Shown here piece by piece: positions 14,703-22,935 of a stretch of 32,116 nucleotides of DNA (position 1 is the first letter of the stretch; every line of letters starts with the position of its first letter). Below the pieces are notes generated by a model. It was not told where the DNA came from and made no database searches. It saw nothing but the letters and a program-made list of their open reading frames with translations. A program made the translations under genes and the position numbers. Origin of the DNA: CAMENZ01 sp041854955 (GTDB lineage: Bacteria > Bacillota > Clostridia > Peptostreptococcales > Anaerovoracaceae); assembly GCA_041854955.1 (NCBI GenBank), contig JBHADF010000073.1:1-32116 (forward strand), given 5' to 3'.

Positions 14703-14721
14703 GTGAAGTAAAGAACTTCAC
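14703..14721. repeat. Inverted repeat in a divergent intergenic region
   Basis: GTGAAGT-N5-ACTTCAC is a perfect 7-bp inverted repeat in the 212 bp between the EamA transporter (minus) and the acyl-CoA synthetase (plus). It has no T-tract, so it looks more like a protein-binding site than a terminator. The same region has TATAAT at 14777-14782 and TTGACA at 14790-14795, but neither has a good partner box at the right distance. Confidence 0.45.
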
Positions 14722-14861
14722 AAAAAATTCAAAGAAAAATTTGATTTTTTTCTATCCCAATATACCACAAAAGGTGTATAATGTAAAGGTTGACAGGCAA
14801 TTGAACTCGTGATAACCTTAATCAAACAGAGTGTATAGATGTGGGGAAAAGGAGGACATAA

Positions 14862-16670
14862 ATGGAGTATAAGCAGAAAAAGGAAATGGAGCTGAAGAGG
14901 GCGGAATCTGTAGTAGAGGCCTTGAACAGCAGCAACAATCCCTATGTTATTCATAAATACAGCAGACCTATCATGGACATAAAGCACATGCTGGAAACCA
15001 GTACGGCTCTTTACGGAGACAATGTGGCCTTCATGCAGCGCTTTGAAAAGGATAAGCCCTTCAGAGAGATAACCTATAAAGAGGCATTGGCCGATGTAAA
15101 CGGTCTGGGAACAGGCCTTATGGCTAAGGGCCTTAAGGATAAAAAAATAGCTATAATCGGTGAAAACTGTTACCAATGGGCCACCGCCTATTTGGCCACA
15201 GTCTGCGGAACCGGTGTGGTGGTGCCCTTGGATAAGGAACTGAATGCCAGAGACTTGAAGCAGTTGGTAATAGAGGCTCAGGTGGCGGCGGTTTTCTTCG
15301 CCGGCAAATTTGAAGAGGATTTTGTGGAAATGGCAAAATCCGGAGATACGAAGATAGAGCTGCTCATAAGCTTTGGAAGAGAAGAGGACACGGAAGATGT
15401 GCTTTCCTGGAAGAAGCTCATAGATGAAGGGAAAAACCTGATAGCCACAGGGGACAGAAGCTTTTTGGATGCGGAAATAGATGCTGATGTGATGAGCGTA
15501 TTGCTTTTCACCTCCGGAACTACAGGTATCTCCAAGGGAGTTATGCTTTCCCACCGGAATATCTGCGATGATTTGATGTGGGCTCCTACGGTGCTCCATG
15601 TAAACACCTGGGACGTATTCTTCTCCGTATTGCCGGTACATCATACCTACGAGTGCACCTGCGGATTTTTGATGCCTCTCTATAAAGGTGCGACTATCGC
15701 TTACTGCGAAGGCCTGAAATATATACAGAAAAATCTCCAGGAAATAAGGCCTACCATGATTTTGGCAGTGCCTCTCATACTGGAAAGCCTTTATAAAAAC
15801 ATAATGAAGAACATAAGGAAGCAGGGTAAGGAAAAGCTTGTAAAGACTGTTATGAAAGCTAACAGAGTGACCAAGAAAATCGGCCTTGACCTTAATAAAA
15901 AGCTTTTGAAGGAAATATATAAGGTTTTCGGAGGCAGGATGCGCGTGCTCATATCGGGAGGTGCAGCCATAGACCCATCAGTTTTAGACTTCTTTAACGA
16001 ATTAGGGTTTATTGCGGTACAGGGCTACGGACTTACGGAATGCGCACCTATGGCGGCCTTGAATCCGGACAGACATAAATATATGAGAAACAGGTCTGTA
16101 GGACGTATTTTGCCCCAGATGGAGGTAAAGATAGAGGACAAGGATGAAAACGGCATAGGTGAAATCTGCCTGAAGGGCTCCAATGTAATGTTGGGCTATT
16201 ACAATATGCCTGAGGAAACGGCCAAGGTAATAAAGGACGGTTGGTTCTATACCGGCGACCTGGGCTACGTGGACGATGAAAGCTTCATATACATTACGGG
16301 AAGAAAGAAAAACGTAATCATTACGAGAAACGGTAAAAATGTATTCCCGGAAGAGCTGGAATATCTCTTGGGAAAGATACCCCTTGTAAGTGAATCCATG
16401 GTTTGGGCTCCTGAGGACGAATCGGGACAGGATACGGTAATCGTAGCCACTATAAAGCCTGATATGGAAGAGATTATAGGGGTTTTAGGCGAAGAAAAGG
16501 CAGAGGATGAAGAGGCCGTAAAGAGCCTTTTACAGCAGGAAGTGGACAAGCTGAACAAGGACCTTCCTCTGTTTAAAAAGATCAGAAGAATCAACATCAG
16601 ATACGAAGATTTTGAAAAGACCACAGGAAAAAAGATAAAGAGATTTGTAGAAAATAACAGGACGGAATAG
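14862..16670 (+). CDS. Long-chain acyl-CoA synthetase / AMP-forming ligase
   Basis: A 602-residue ANL-superfamily ligase that activates a carboxylic acid with ATP and joins it to CoA (or another thiol). The signature motifs are all present: LLFTSGTTGISKGVMLSHRN near residue 215 (AMP-binding P-loop), VQGYGLTECAP near 386, GWFYTGDLGYVDDESF near 460 with the ATP-contact Asp, and TGRKKNVIITRNGKNVFPEE, with the final GKKIKRF lysine near the C-terminus. Length and order match FadD-like long-chain acyl-CoA synthetases. In an anaerobe it more likely feeds exogenous fatty acids into lipids than beta-oxidation; this is inference. Start ATG 14862 follows AAGGAGG. MreB follows 36 bases later, probably co-transcribed. 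Confidence 0.92.
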   Translation: MEYKQKKEMELKRAESVVEALNSSNNPYVIHKYSRPIMDIKHMLETSTALYGDNVAFMQRFEKDKPFREITYKEALADVNGLGTGLMAKGLKDKKIAIIGENCYQWATAYLATVCGTGVVVPLDKELNARDLKQLVIEAQVAAVFFAGKFEEDFVEMAKSGDTKIELLISFGREEDTEDVLSWKKLIDEGKNLIATGDRSFLDAEIDADVMSVLLFTSGTTGISKGVMLSHRNICDDLMWAPTVLHVNTWDVFFSVLPVHHTYECTCGFLMPLYKGATIAYCEGLKYIQKNLQEIRPTMILAVPLILESLYKNIMKNIRKQGKEKLVKTVMKANRVTKKIGLDLNKKLLKEIYKVFGGRMRVLISGGAAIDPSVLDFFNELGFIAVQGYGLTECAPMAALNPDRHKYMRNRSVGRILPQMEVKIEDKDENGIGEICLKGSNVMLGYYNMPEETAKVIKDGWFYTGDLGYVDDESFIYITGRKKNVIITRNGKNVFPEELEYLLGKIPLVSESMVWAPEDESGQDTVIVATIKPDMEEIIGVLGEEKAEDEEAVKSLLQQEVDKLNKDLPLFKKIRRINIRYEDFEKTTGKKIKRFVENNRTE

Positions 16671-16706
16671 AAAAGCGTCGGATTAACTTTAGAAAAGGAG
16701 AAAAGC

Positions 16707-17729
16707 ATGGGATTTGCATCAGAAGTAGGCATAGATTTGGGAACAGCCAATGTGCTGGTATATATAAAAAGGAAGGGCGTTGTGCTCAATGAACCCTCGG
16801 TAGTAGCCATAAATAGCGATACCGACGAAATTTTGGCTGTGGGAGAGGAAGCTCGCCAGATGCTGGGAAGAACTCCCGCCAACATAGTGGCCATGAAGCC
16901 CCTTAAGGACGGAGTTATTTCCGACTTTGACATAACCGAGAGAATGTTAAAGTATTTTATACGGAAAACCTGCGGCTCCGGCAGATTTTTCAAGCCTAAA
17001 ATTATGATCTGTGTGCCTTCCAGCATTACGGAGGTTGAAAAGAGGGCTGTTAGAGAAGCTGCAGAGGCAGCGGGAGGCAAGTACGTATATCTCATGGAAG
17101 AGCCTATTGCCGCAGCCATAGGTGCCGGCATCGATATCGCAAGACCTGACGGCGTGATGGTTATAGATATCGGCGGCGGAACCACTGATATAGCCGTTAT
17201 TTCACTTGGCGGAATAGTTGCCAGCACGTCGGTAAAAATGGCAGGGGACAAATTCGATGAGGCCATAGTAAAATACATGAAAAAAGTACATAAGCTTTAC
17301 ATCGGTGAAAGAACCGCTGAAGAGCTGAAGGTAAACATAGGAACAGCTTTCACCAGAGAGGTGGGAGCGACCATGGAATGCAGGGGAAGAGACTTGGTGA
17401 CAGGACTTCCTAAGAGCGTTGAGGTTACATCGGAGGAAATGATGGAAGCCTTGGAGGAGCCTTTGACGGTAATATGCGAAGCTGTTCATAATGTTCTGGA
17501 AATAACACCTCCCGAACTGGCAGCAGATATAAGCAATTCCGGAATCATACTCACAGGAGGCGGTGCCTTACTCTATGGAATAGACAGAAGAATTCAGGAT
17601 AGAACCGGTATCAAGGTGATAATTGCCGAAGATGCTAAATCCTGTGTTGCTTTAGGAACAGGAAAAGCCTTGGACCAGCTTGACAAATTGGAAGGCAATT
17701 CCCTCAATAAGAGAGCACCCTATCTATAA
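16707..17729 (+). CDS. Rod-shape protein MreB/Mbl (bacterial actin)
   Basis: A 340-residue actin-like ATPase that forms membrane-associated filaments guiding side-wall peptidoglycan synthesis. Motifs: VGIDLGTANVLVYIK (phosphate 1), MEEPIAAAIGAG, VIDIGGGTTDIAVISLGGIV (phosphate 2), GDKFDEAIVKYMKK and GIILTGGGALLYGI (adenosine). All fit MreB, with normal length. It lies next to an acyl-CoA synthetase rather than mreC/mreD, so it may be an Mbl- or MreBH-like second copy; the paralogue cannot be assigned here. AAAAGGAG precedes the ATG. An 8-bp inverted repeat (GAGCACCC 17713-17720 with GGGTGCTC 17739-17746) spans the stop codon. Confidence 0.95.
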   Translation: MGFASEVGIDLGTANVLVYIKRKGVVLNEPSVVAINSDTDEILAVGEEARQMLGRTPANIVAMKPLKDGVISDFDITERMLKYFIRKTCGSGRFFKPKIMICVPSSITEVEKRAVREAAEAAGGKYVYLMEEPIAAAIGAGIDIARPDGVMVIDIGGGTTDIAVISLGGIVASTSVKMAGDKFDEAIVKYMKKVHKLYIGERTAEELKVNIGTAFTREVGATMECRGRDLVTGLPKSVEVTSEEMMEALEEPLTVICEAVHNVLEITPPELAADISNSGIILTGGGALLYGIDRRIQDRTGIKVIIAEDAKSCVALGTGKALDQLDKLEGNSLNKRAPYL

Positions 17730-17806
17730 AGCCTGCCCGGGTGCTCATGTCAAAAAGCCACTGACCGGTAACAAGGGCACGGATGCAAGTAAAGAACCGA
17801 AGCAGT

Positions 17807-17839
17807 AAAAGGTGCAGTCGTTTTGATTGCACCTTTTTT
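17807..17839 (+). terminator. Terminator only 26 bp before the RlmL-type gene
   Basis: AAAAGGTGCAGTC (17807-17819) pairs with GATTGCACCTTTT, with one G-U pair, and the T-tract ends at 17839. The next start codon is at 17865, which leaves no room for a promoter after the terminator, so it may be conditional. Confidence 0.88.
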
Positions 17840-17864
17840 CAAGAGATTTAACAGGAGAAAAAGT

Positions 17865-19037
17865 TTGAAATTAGAATTGATAGCCACATCCACCTTCGGG
17901 CTGGAGGCAGTAGTCAGAAGAGAGATAGAAGCCTTGGACTTTAAAGTCATATCCACGGAGGACGGAAAGATAACCTTTCTGGGAGATGAGAGGGCGGTGG
18001 TAAAGGCCAACCTTTGGCTCAGAACCGCAGACAGAGTTCAGATAAAGCTGGCGGAGTTTAAAGCCTTGGAGTTTGAAGAGCTTTTCCAGCAGGTAAAGGC
18101 CATTGACTGGGAACATTGGATACCCTTGGATGGAAAGTTTGTAGTCAACGGCTCTTCCGTAAAATCCAAGCTCAGCTCAGTTCCGGCCTGCCAGTCTGTT
18201 TCGGAAAAGGCCATAGTTGAGAAGCTGAAAGAGTCCTACGGCGTGGAACACTTCGAAAAGACGGGAGCCCTCTACGATGTAAAGATAAGCCTCTTAAAGG
18301 ACAGGGTGACCGTAACCCTGGATACCACAGGCCCGGGACTTCACAAAAGAGGCTACAGAAAGCTTCACGGAGCTGCACCCATAAAGGAAACCATAGCAGC
18401 AGCCCTGGTACAGCTCAGCTTTTGGAACAAGGACAGAATCCTTGTAGACCCTTGCTGCGGCTCGGGAACCATTCCCATAGAAGCTGCCCTAATAGGGAAG
18501 AATATAGCCCCCGGAATTTCCAGGGAATTTGTCAGCGAAGGCTGGGAAGCCATCCCCGCAAAGCTTTGGAAAGAGGAAAGGGCAAACGCATTTTCCGCCA
18601 TAGACAATGAATGCAGTCTGAAAATTTACGGATCGGATATAAATCCAAATGCGGTGAAGGTGGCCAAGACTGCTGCTGAGGAAGCAGGGGTAGAGGATGT
18701 CATTAAGTTTAATGTGGCCGATATAAGCGCTTTGCGAACAAAGCAGGAAGGTGGAGTCATGGTGACAAACCCACCCTACGGAGAGCGAATAGGCGATAAG
18801 GAGGCCATAGAGAAAATATATAAGGCTTACGGAGATTTCTTCGGCACCCATCCTACCTGGTCCCTTTTCGTTGTAACCTCCGATAAGACCATAGAGCAAA
18901 AGGCCATGGGCAGGCCTGCCGACAGGAGGCGTAAGCTTTTCAACGGAAGGATAGAAGTTTGCTATTACCAATTCCATGGGGAAAAAGTGAAAAAAGGAAA
19001 TAGGGAAGATGATAATAAAGATAGACAAGCAGATTAA
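17865..19037 (+). CDS. THUMP-domain rRNA N2-guanine methyltransferase (RlmL/YpsC type)
   Basis: A 390-residue SAM-dependent RNA methyltransferase. A ferredoxin-like plus THUMP region covers residues 1-160. RKLHGAAPIKETIAAAL follows, then the SAM-binding DPCCGSGTIPIEAAL (Asp195) and catalytic NPPYGER (302-308). This order fits the RlmL N-terminal half and Bacillus YpsC, which make m2G in 23S rRNA. I chose TTG 17865 as start: AGGAGA lies 6 bases upstream and the homology begins at KLELIATSTFGLEA. The longer frame would start inside the terminator hairpin. The 3' end overlaps the following MocR gene by 29 bases, so both are translated from one transcript. Confidence 0.92.
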   Translation: MKLELIATSTFGLEAVVRREIEALDFKVISTEDGKITFLGDERAVVKANLWLRTADRVQIKLAEFKALEFEELFQQVKAIDWEHWIPLDGKFVVNGSSVKSKLSSVPACQSVSEKAIVEKLKESYGVEHFEKTGALYDVKISLLKDRVTVTLDTTGPGLHKRGYRKLHGAAPIKETIAAALVQLSFWNKDRILVDPCCGSGTIPIEAALIGKNIAPGISREFVSEGWEAIPAKLWKEERANAFSAIDNECSLKIYGSDINPNAVKVAKTAAEEAGVEDVIKFNVADISALRTKQEGGVMVTNPPYGERIGDKEAIEKIYKAYGDFFGTHPTWSLFVVTSDKTIEQKAMGRPADRRRKLFNGRIEVCYYQFHGEKVKKGNREDDNKDRQAD

Positions 19038-20490
19038 GACTCCCGTTTATCTGCAAATATCCAATCAGGTTAAGGAAAAGATTCTTACCGGCGAGTTGGC
19101 CGACGGAACCAGCCTGCCTTCAGAAAGGGTTATGGCCCACATTTTGGGGGTCCACCGCAATACGGTAGTAAGGGCCTATAATGAGTTGAAGGCGGAGGAA
19201 CTGATAGACTCAAGACAGGGAGTGGGATATATAATAACCCTGGCCAAAGAGGAAGGCCATAAGGAGGCTGAACTGAAGGCCAAGGGAAAGAAGGTAAACT
19301 GGCTTCATCAGATAAAGGGGGAATATCTGGATTTGGAGGTTACCTTTGACGACTTGTATCAGCGCTTCGGGGAAATTGAAAAGTATTCCCTGGGAAGCGG
19401 TATAGCCTCATCGGAAATATATGACAGGTACAATGTGGCGGCAGATATTTCCTCCATCATAGCAGGGGACGGCAAGGCCCAGTACTTTTTCAGTCCCTAC
19501 AAAGGGGACAAGGTGCTGAGGCAGAAGCTGGTATCCTTTATGAGCACCAAGGGTGTTAAGGTTTCCACAGGACAGATACAGATTTTGAAGGAAACCAACC
19601 AGGCCATCGACTTCATAGCCACTCTGCTCTTGGACAAGGGAGACAGGGTAATCATTGAGGAGCCGGTGTCTCCTGACGTGTACAGAGCCTTGGAATTGGC
19701 CGGAGCAAAGATAGTCACCATCCCTTTGGACGAAGACGGAATGCAGTGTGATATGCTGGAAGAACTGGCAGAAAAATACAAGCCTAGATTTATTTATGTC
19801 AATTCCAGCTTCCATGACCCTACGGGCATAATTCTGCCCATGGAAAGGCGCAAGAAAATTTTAGAGGTTTCCCAGAAGTACAGGATCCCCATAGTTGAAG
19901 AGGACGCTGCCTCAGAGCTTTACTACGGAGATCAAAAGCTGCCTCCTATTAAGGCTTTGGACGACACGGGAAACGTAATATATATATACTCCTTCGCCTT
20001 GACCTTTATGCCGGGACTTAACCTGGCCTTTGTGGCCGCCGACAGTGAAGTCATAAAGAGGCTCAGCTATCTGGTGCCGGTGAGGATGATTTCCATAGAC
20101 TGGGTTGCCCAGAAGCTTCTGGCAAAATATCTACATGACGGCGCACAGTACATAGCCTTCGAAGCCTTCAGGAAAAACTACGGAGCAAAGCAGAAGCTGG
20201 TCTGCGATGCTTTGGAAAACATGAAGGACTTAGGGGTGGATTTTGTAAAGCCGAGAGGAGGCGTGTACATATGGTGCAAGCTGCCGGAAGGCTTGGACAG
20301 CAAAGAGTTTATAAACGCCGCCTATCATAAGGGCCTTACCCTTATACCGGGGCACATATTTTACCCCTTCAAAAATGGTGGCAGAGACCATGTGAGGATA
20401 AACTATTCCTTTGAGACGGAAGAAGGAATAGTGGCAGGGATGGATATTTTCAGGAGCACTGTGGAAGAATTGCTGGCACTTAAAAAATAG
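19009..20490 (+). CDS. MocR/GntR-type regulator lacking the PLP-binding lysine
   Basis: A 493-residue MocR protein: an N-terminal GntR winged helix (residues ~1-75, with PVYLQISNQVKEKIL, LPSERVMAHILGVHRNTVVR and a wing with GVGYII) fused to an aminotransferase fold I domain (~110-490). The fold is complete (FSPYKGDKVLRQKL, the PTG loop as FHDPTGIILP, GGVYIWCKLPEG, HVRINYSFE). However, the usual Ser-Lys of the PLP site is Ala330-Leu331 (YSFALTFMPGLNLAF), and the Arg usually after Pro-Gly-Leu is Asn338. The Asn before PTG is Asp, and the Tyr after the ring-binding Asp is Ala. It can therefore hardly form a PLP Schiff base. It lies just upstream of the arginine deiminase genes and may control them, which is inference. 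Confidence 0.9.
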   Translation: MIIKIDKQIKTPVYLQISNQVKEKILTGELADGTSLPSERVMAHILGVHRNTVVRAYNELKAEELIDSRQGVGYIITLAKEEGHKEAELKAKGKKVNWLHQIKGEYLDLEVTFDDLYQRFGEIEKYSLGSGIASSEIYDRYNVAADISSIIAGDGKAQYFFSPYKGDKVLRQKLVSFMSTKGVKVSTGQIQILKETNQAIDFIATLLLDKGDRVIIEEPVSPDVYRALELAGAKIVTIPLDEDGMQCDMLEELAEKYKPRFIYVNSSFHDPTGIILPMERRKKILEVSQKYRIPIVEEDAASELYYGDQKLPPIKALDDTGNVIYIYSFALTFMPGLNLAFVAADSEVIKRLSYLVPVRMISIDWVAQKLLAKYLHDGAQYIAFEAFRKNYGAKQKLVCDALENMKDLGVDFVKPRGGVYIWCKLPEGLDSKEFINAAYHKGLTLIPGHIFYPFKNGGRDHVRINYSFETEEGIVAGMDIFRSTVEELLALKK

Positions 20491-20512
20491 ACAAGGCTGG
20501 CACTTCAAAAAA
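20472..20512 (+). repeat. Short tandem duplication at the end of the MocR gene
   Basis: GCTGGCACTT followed by A-run occurs at 20472-20487, where it encodes the C-terminal ALKK and the stop, and again at 20496-20512 as GCTGGCACTTC plus A-run. The offset is 24 bases. The second copy could supply a -35-like CTGGCA (20497-20502) 18 bases before TATAGT (20521-20526), ahead of the arginine operon. Confidence 0.6.
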
Positions 20513-20594
20513 ATAATGTATATAGTAAAATTCAAAGTACAGACATATTAATATTGCAAATGTAACAAATGAAAAAAGAAAAGGAGACAAAGAA

Positions 20595-21590
20595 ATGGCA
20601 GTAAACTTAAAAGGAAGAAGCTTCTTAACACTCATGGATTTCACACCTGAAGAAATCAGATACATGCTTGACTTAGCTCATGATTTAAAGGCTAAGAAGA
20701 GAGCAGGAATCCACAACGAAGTATTAAAGGGCAAGAACGTAGTTCTTCTCTTCGAAAAGACTTCCACAAGAACAAGATGCGCATTCGAAGTAGCAGCACT
20801 TGACGAAGGAGCACACGTAACCTTCCTTGATTCCAAGTCATCCCAGATGGGCAAGAAGGAAACTATCGCCGACACAGCTAAGGTTCTCGGAAGATTCTAT
20901 GACGGAATCGAATACAGAGGATACGAGCAGGCAGTAGTTGAAGAATTGGCTAACAATGCCGGCGTACCTGTATGGAACGGCTTGACAGACGTTGACCATC
21001 CTACTCAGATCTTAGCAGACCTGCTCACTATCGAAGAGCACATCGCTAAGCCTCTCCACAAGATCAAAGTTGTATTCTGCGGAGACGTTAGAAACAACAT
21101 GGCTTACGCTTGGATGTACGGCTGCGCTAAGATGGGTATGCACTTCGTAGCATACGGCCCTAAGGAATTAGCTGATCAGGTTGATCCCGAAGTTCTCAGA
21201 AGAGCTAAGGAAGTAGCTGAGTACACAGGAGCTACTATCGAAGTTAGAAGTGACGATGCTTGCTTAAAGGGAGCAGACGTTCTTTACACTGACATTTGGG
21301 CATCCATGGGAGAAGAAGATCAGATTCCTGAAAGAGTTAGACTTCTCACTCCTTACAAGGTAACAAAGGAAATGCTCGACAAGACAGAAAATAACGATGT
21401 TATCTTCTTACACTGCCTGCCTTCCTTCCATGACTTCGACACCACTATGGCTAAGGAGCAGATGGATTTAGGCTACGACATTCGCGAAGTAACCGACGAA
21501 GTATTCTTATCAAGACACTCCAAGGTATTCGACGAAGCAGAAAACAGAATGCACACCATCAAGGCAGTTATGGTTGCAACTATGGGCTAA
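20595..21590 (+). CDS. arcB: Ornithine carbamoyltransferase (catabolic, ArcB)
   Basis: A 331-residue enzyme. In the arginine deiminase pathway it splits citrulline with phosphate into ornithine and carbamoyl phosphate; in biosynthesis it runs the other way. The carbamoyl phosphate motif STRTR is at residues 57-61, DHPTQILAD around 131-139 and the ornithine motif HCLPSFHD near 270. Its position before arginine deiminase and carbamate kinase shows the catabolic role. The ribosome site AAAGGAGAC precedes ATG 20595. Codons for Phe, Tyr, His and Asn are mostly C-ending and Arg is almost always AGA, as in highly expressed genes. The 105-bp upstream gap holds the palindrome ATATTAATAT (20545-20554) and a CAAATG direct repeat, possible regulator sites. 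Confidence 0.95.
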   Translation: MAVNLKGRSFLTLMDFTPEEIRYMLDLAHDLKAKKRAGIHNEVLKGKNVVLLFEKTSTRTRCAFEVAALDEGAHVTFLDSKSSQMGKKETIADTAKVLGRFYDGIEYRGYEQAVVEELANNAGVPVWNGLTDVDHPTQILADLLTIEEHIAKPLHKIKVVFCGDVRNNMAYAWMYGCAKMGMHFVAYGPKELADQVDPEVLRRAKEVAEYTGATIEVRSDDACLKGADVLYTDIWASMGEEDQIPERVRLLTPYKVTKEMLDKTENNDVIFLHCLPSFHDFDTTMAKEQMDLGYDIREVTDEVFLSRHSKVFDEAENRMHTIKAVMVATMG

Positions 21591-21634
21591 TAGCCGAAAA
21601 ATAAGTTAAAACAAAAGATAAAAGTATTGAATGT

Positions 21635-21658
21635 GGGGTCTGCTCCCGAGCGGGCCCC
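21635..21658 (+). other. Strong hairpin between arcB and arcA
   Basis: GGGGTCTGCTC (21635-21645) pairs with GAGCGGGCCCC (21648-21658), using two G-U pairs, leaving a very small loop. No T-tract follows, so it is not a terminator. It is more likely an mRNA processing or stabilising structure. Confidence 0.7.
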
Positions 21659-21686
21659 TAAAAATCAATCGGAAAGGGAGAATAGT

Positions 21687-22907
21687 ATGTATTCTGGAAT
21701 TCATAACTTTTCGGAAATCGGAAAACTCAACAAGGTATTGCTTCATAGACCCGGTCTGGAGTTGGAGGCTCTTACGCCTGCAACTATGGAAAGACTCTTA
21801 TTTGACGATATTCCATATCTCAAGGTTGCTCAGGAGGAGCACGACAGATTTGCTGAAATCTTAAGAGAAAACGGCGTAGAGACTGTGTATTATGTAGAAG
21901 AAACAGCAAAGACTCTTCAGGATAAGGCCAGAAGAGAACAATTCATAAAAGAATTTTTAGATTTAAGTGAAATCAAGGCTGTAGGCTTAAGAGAAAATAT
22001 AACTGCATTCCTCATGGGACTTACTCCTGAGGCAATGGTTGCAAAGCTCATCGCAGGAATCAGAAAAGATGAAGTTTCTGCAGGAAAAGTAACAGGACTT
22101 ATGGATTTGGTAGTGGATGAATATCCGTTCGTATCCGATCCTATGCCTAACCTGTACTTTACAAGAGACCCGGGTGCCTGCGTAGGTAACGGTGTTAATA
22201 TCCACCACATGCATACACCTGCAAGAAAAAGAGAAGCTCTCCTTCTTAAGTACATGTACATGTACAACAGAGACTTTGCTCTCGAAAGCGACAAGCAGTG
22301 GTACGATGTAGACGGAGACTACTCCATCGAAGGCGGAGACGTGCTTGTACTTTCCAAGGATGTAGTAGCTGTAGGTCTTTCCGCAAGAACTACTGCTGCA
22401 GGAATAGAAAACTTCGCAAGAAACCTTCTTCCCAACTCGGAATTCAAAAAGGTTCTCGCATTCGATATTCCTAAGTCAAGAGCTTTCATGCACCTTGATA
22501 CCGTATTCACTATGATCGATTATGATAAGTTCACAATCCATCCTGAAATCGAAGGCCCTCTGGGAGTTTACGAAATCACTCTCGGTGCCGGCGGAGCATT
22601 AAAGTTTGATGCTATGAAGGATGAGCTTCATCACATCTTGGCCAAGGAATTAAAGCTTCCTGCAGTTGATTTAATCAGATGTGGCGGCGGAGATCTGTTG
22701 GCAGCTCAGAGAGAGCAGTGGAATGACGGTTCCAACACCTTGTGTATCGCTCCCGGAACAGTAATCACCTATGAGAGAAACTACGTATCCAACGATGTTA
22801 TGGATAAGAAGGGCATCAAAGTATTGGAGATGCCTTCCGCAGAGCTTTCAAGAGGAAGAGGCGGCCCAAGATGTATGTCTTGCCCTGTTCACAGAGTTGA
22901 CCTTTAA
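21687..22907 (+). CDS. arcA: Arginine deiminase
   Basis: A 406-residue enzyme that hydrolyses arginine to citrulline and ammonia, the first step of the pathway. Motifs: LLHRPGLELEALTP, FTRDPGACVGNGV, HLDTVFTMID, GGGDLLAAQREQWNDG and the C-terminal RGRGGPRCMSCP with nucleophile Cys396. The full guanidinium-handling set is present, and length is normal. The start is ATG 21687, which has AAAGGGAG in front and matches the family N-terminus. The longer frame from 21627 runs through the intergenic hairpin and has no homology. It lies downstream of arcB and 28 bp before carbamate kinase, and shares their C-ending, high-expression codon bias. Confidence 0.97.
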   Translation: MYSGIHNFSEIGKLNKVLLHRPGLELEALTPATMERLLFDDIPYLKVAQEEHDRFAEILRENGVETVYYVEETAKTLQDKARREQFIKEFLDLSEIKAVGLRENITAFLMGLTPEAMVAKLIAGIRKDEVSAGKVTGLMDLVVDEYPFVSDPMPNLYFTRDPGACVGNGVNIHHMHTPARKREALLLKYMYMYNRDFALESDKQWYDVDGDYSIEGGDVLVLSKDVVAVGLSARTTAAGIENFARNLLPNSEFKKVLAFDIPKSRAFMHLDTVFTMIDYDKFTIHPEIEGPLGVYEITLGAGGALKFDAMKDELHHILAKELKLPAVDLIRCGGGDLLAAQREQWNDGSNTLCIAPGTVITYERNYVSNDVMDKKGIKVLEMPSAELSRGRGGPRCMSCPVHRVDL

Positions 22908-22935
22908 TATTTTATAAATAATAGGAGATAAATAA

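Noticed and set aside
14718..15644. Long minus-strand open frame (308 codons) over the start of the acyl-CoA synthetase
   Set aside because: Shadow of a well-supported gene; no family features.
16265..17278. Long minus-strand open frame (337 codons) across the acyl-CoA synthetase and mreB
   Set aside because: It is antisense to two clear genes, crosses their boundary, has no ribosome site and gives a Ser/Pro-rich peptide typical of antisense frames.
17823..17864. 14-codon extension of the RlmL-type gene from a TTG
   Set aside because: The start would lie inside the terminator hairpin; AGGAGA fits TTG 17865.
20472..20512. Sigma-54 promoters at the two TGGCAC words
   Set aside because: The required GC at the -12 element is missing at the right distance in both copies.
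21627..21686. 20-codon extension of arginine deiminase
   Set aside because: It reads through the intergenic hairpin without homology; ATG 21687 has the ribosome site.
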